From the NCBI GenBank assembly GCA_014800385.1, contig JAAVGE010000062.1, forward strand, positions 1 to 38,362: a DNA stretch of 38,362 bases. The letters are read 5' to 3'. The notes under the pieces are model-generated. The model saw only the letters and a list, made by a program, of their open reading frames with translations, was not told the DNA's origin and did not search any database. This document shows, in pieces, positions 36,580 through 38,362 of this stretch. Position 1 is the first letter of the stretch. Each line of letters begins with the position of its first letter. Made by a program: the position numbers and the translations under genes. The stretch comes from Bacteroidales bacterium (GTDB lineage: Bacteria > Bacteroidota > Bacteroidia > Bacteroidales > Muribaculaceae).

Positions 36580-38362
36580 ATGAAACTTCAAGTAAGCAAC
36601 ACAAATGCACCTGCCTGGCGCGAACTTAACGTACGTGCCGAATTGCCTACTCGCCTCAAACCCCTCGACGAGTTAGCAAGAAACCTCTGGTGGGTGTGGA
36701 ATAGTGAAGGAAAATCTCTGTTTCGCGACCTCAGCCCCGAGTTGTGGCGCTCAACAGGCGAAAATCCCGTAATGCTTCTTCAGCAACTTTCCTACGAACG
36801 TCTGCAGGAAATCCAGAACGATAAAGAGTTCATGGCCCGTATCAACAAAGTATACGGCATGTTCAAGGACTACATGGCTCAGCCCATGCGCAAGGACGTT
36901 CCCTCCGTGTCATATTTCTCAATGGAATATGGTCTGTGCAACGCACTGAAAATTTACTCCGGCGGTCTTGGTGTACTCGCCGGTGACTATATCAAGGAAG
37001 CATCTGACAGCCGTGTAGACATGACTGCCGTAGGTTTCCTTTACCGTTACGGATATTTCACCCAGACCCTGTCGGTTGACGGTCAGCAGATTGCCAACTA
37101 CGAACCCCAGAACTTCAATCAACTTCCTCTGGAACAGGTGATGGACAAAAACGGTCGCCCGATGATCCTTGAGGTACCTTTCCCCGGCCGCATCATTTAC
37201 AGCCACGTATGGCGTGTGAACGTAGGTCGCATGAACCTCTACCTGATGGATACCGACTTCGACATGAACAGCGAATTTGACCGTCAGATCACCCACCAAC
37301 TTTATGGCGGCGACTGGGAAAACCGTATCAAACAGGAATATATGCTCGGTATCGGTGGTGTGCTCATGCTCAAGAAACTCGGCATCAACTCACAACTCTA
37401 CCACTGTAACGAAGGTCACGCAGCACTGCTGAACCTCCAGCGTCTGGTTGACTATGTACAGGAAAAAGGTCTTGACTTCAATGTAGCACTCGAACTGGTT
37501 CGTGCCACTTCACTCTACACCGTTCATACCCCCGTTCCCGCAGGTCACGACTACTTCGACGAAAGCCTGTTCGGTAAATACATGGGCGAATATCCCGCCA
37601 AACTCGGCATCAGTTGGAACGACCTGATGAACATGGGTCGCGAAAATCCCAACACCAACGAACGCTTCTCAATGAGCGTGTTCGCACTCAACACCTGCCA
37701 GGAAGCAAACGGCGTAAGTTGGCTTCACGGCGAAGTGTCAAAGAGAATGTTCGCAGGCATCTGGAAAGGCTACGGATGGCAGGAATCACACGTTGGCTAT
37801 GTAACCAACGGTGTTCACATGCCCACCTGGGCCGCATCGGAATGGAAAGAATTCTATGCTGACAAACTTGGCCAACAGGTTTTCTCAGACCAGAGCAACC
37901 CCGAAGCATGGAAAGGTATCTTCAACGTTCCCGACGAAGAAATCTGGAACATGCGAATGACCCTCAAAAACAAGTTCATCAACTTCGTTAAACGTGACTT
38001 CAAACAGAAATGGCTCGCAAACCAGGGTGACCCCTCGGCAGTGATGAAAATCGTTGACAAAATCAACCCCAACGCCCTCATCATCGGTTTCGCACGTCGT
38101 TTCGCAACATACAAACGCGCACACCTTCTATTCACCGACCTCGAACGTCTGTCACGTATCGTCAACAACGAACGCTTCCCCGTACAGTTCGTATTCTCAG
38201 GTAAGGCACACCCCGCCGACGGTGCAGGTCAGGGTCTGATCAAGCGCATCATGGAAATATCCCGCATGCCCCAGTTCCTCGGCAAGATCATCTTCCTTGA
38301 AGACTACAACATGATCGTTGCCAAACGTCTGGTCAGCGGTGTGGACATCTGGTTGAACACCC
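36580..38362 (+). CDS. glgP: Alpha-glucan phosphorylase-family protein, 3' truncated by window
   Basis: Open frame from ATG 36580 to window end: [41 protein letters not shown]...[33 protein letters not shown]...[16 protein letters not shown]; missing from ORF track because it runs off the edge. Confidence 0.95.
   Translation, partial: MKLQVSNTNAPAWRELNVRAELPTRLKPLDELARNLWWVWNSEGKSLFRDLSPELWRSTGENPVMLLQQLSYERLQEIQNDKEFMARINKVYGMFKDYMAQPMRKDVPSVSYFSMEYGLCNALKIYSGGLGVLAGDYIKEASDSRVDMTAVGFLYRYGYFTQTLSVDGQQIANYEPQNFNQLPLEQVMDKNGRPMILEVPFPGRIIYSHVWRVNVGRMNLYLMDTDFDMNSEFDRQITHQLYGGDWENRIKQEYMLGIGGVLMLKKLGINSQLYHCNEGHAALLNLQRLVDYVQEKGLDFNVALELVRATSLYTVHTPVPAGHDYFDESLFGKYMGEYPAKLGISWNDLMNMGRENPNTNERFSMSVFALNTCQEANGVSWLHGEVSKRMFAGIWKGYGWQESHVGYVTNGVHMPTWAASEWKEFYADKLGQQVFSDQSNPEAWKGIFNVPDEEIWNMRMTLKNKFINFVKRDFKQKWLANQGDPSAVMKIVDKINPNALIIGFARRFATYKRAHLLFTDLERLSRIVNNERFPVQFVFSGKAHPADGAGQGLIKRIMEISRMPQFLGKIIFLEDYNMIVAKRLVSGVDIWLNT

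Noticed and set aside
1-38362. CRISPR array, prophage, or rRNA operon
   Set aside because: No regularly spaced repeats, phage structural genes or rRNA sequence seen by eye.

Overview
The window is a chromosomal segment from a Bacteroidales genome, probably Muribaculaceae-like (inferred from protein families and the recurrent -7 promoter motif TAnnTTTG). Mostly housekeeping and outer-membrane genes: rplS, two tRNAs (Phe, Pro), three TonB-dependent/outer-membrane barrel proteins, two ECF sigma modules, a Phe/Tyr biosynthesis operon (pheA - aminotransferase - DAHP synthase/chorismate mutase - tyrA), a menaquinone cluster (menD-B-C-E), ogt, a GT3-type glycogen synthase and a partial alpha-glucan phosphorylase. 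Mobile DNA: a transposase 3' fragment at the left edge and a complete ISL3-type insertion sequence with 50-bp inverted repeats, an 8-bp target duplication and a duplicated right terminus. The most interesting signal is upstream of pheA: a promoter, an 18-codon leader ORF (GTG-start, MITRFSKYYYFYYFICNK) loaded with Tyr and Phe codons, a stem that overlaps the leader ORF, a possible 8-bp antiterminator and an intrinsic terminator just before the pheA start. This looks like a ribosome-mediated attenuator. Other candidates are a structured 5' leader before a CxxC-less TlpA-like gene, a 194-bp palindromic MITE-like repeat between cupin and ogt, an operator-like inverted repeat upstream of an XRE operon, and an outer-membrane barrel paired with a membrane-anchored HTH regulator.
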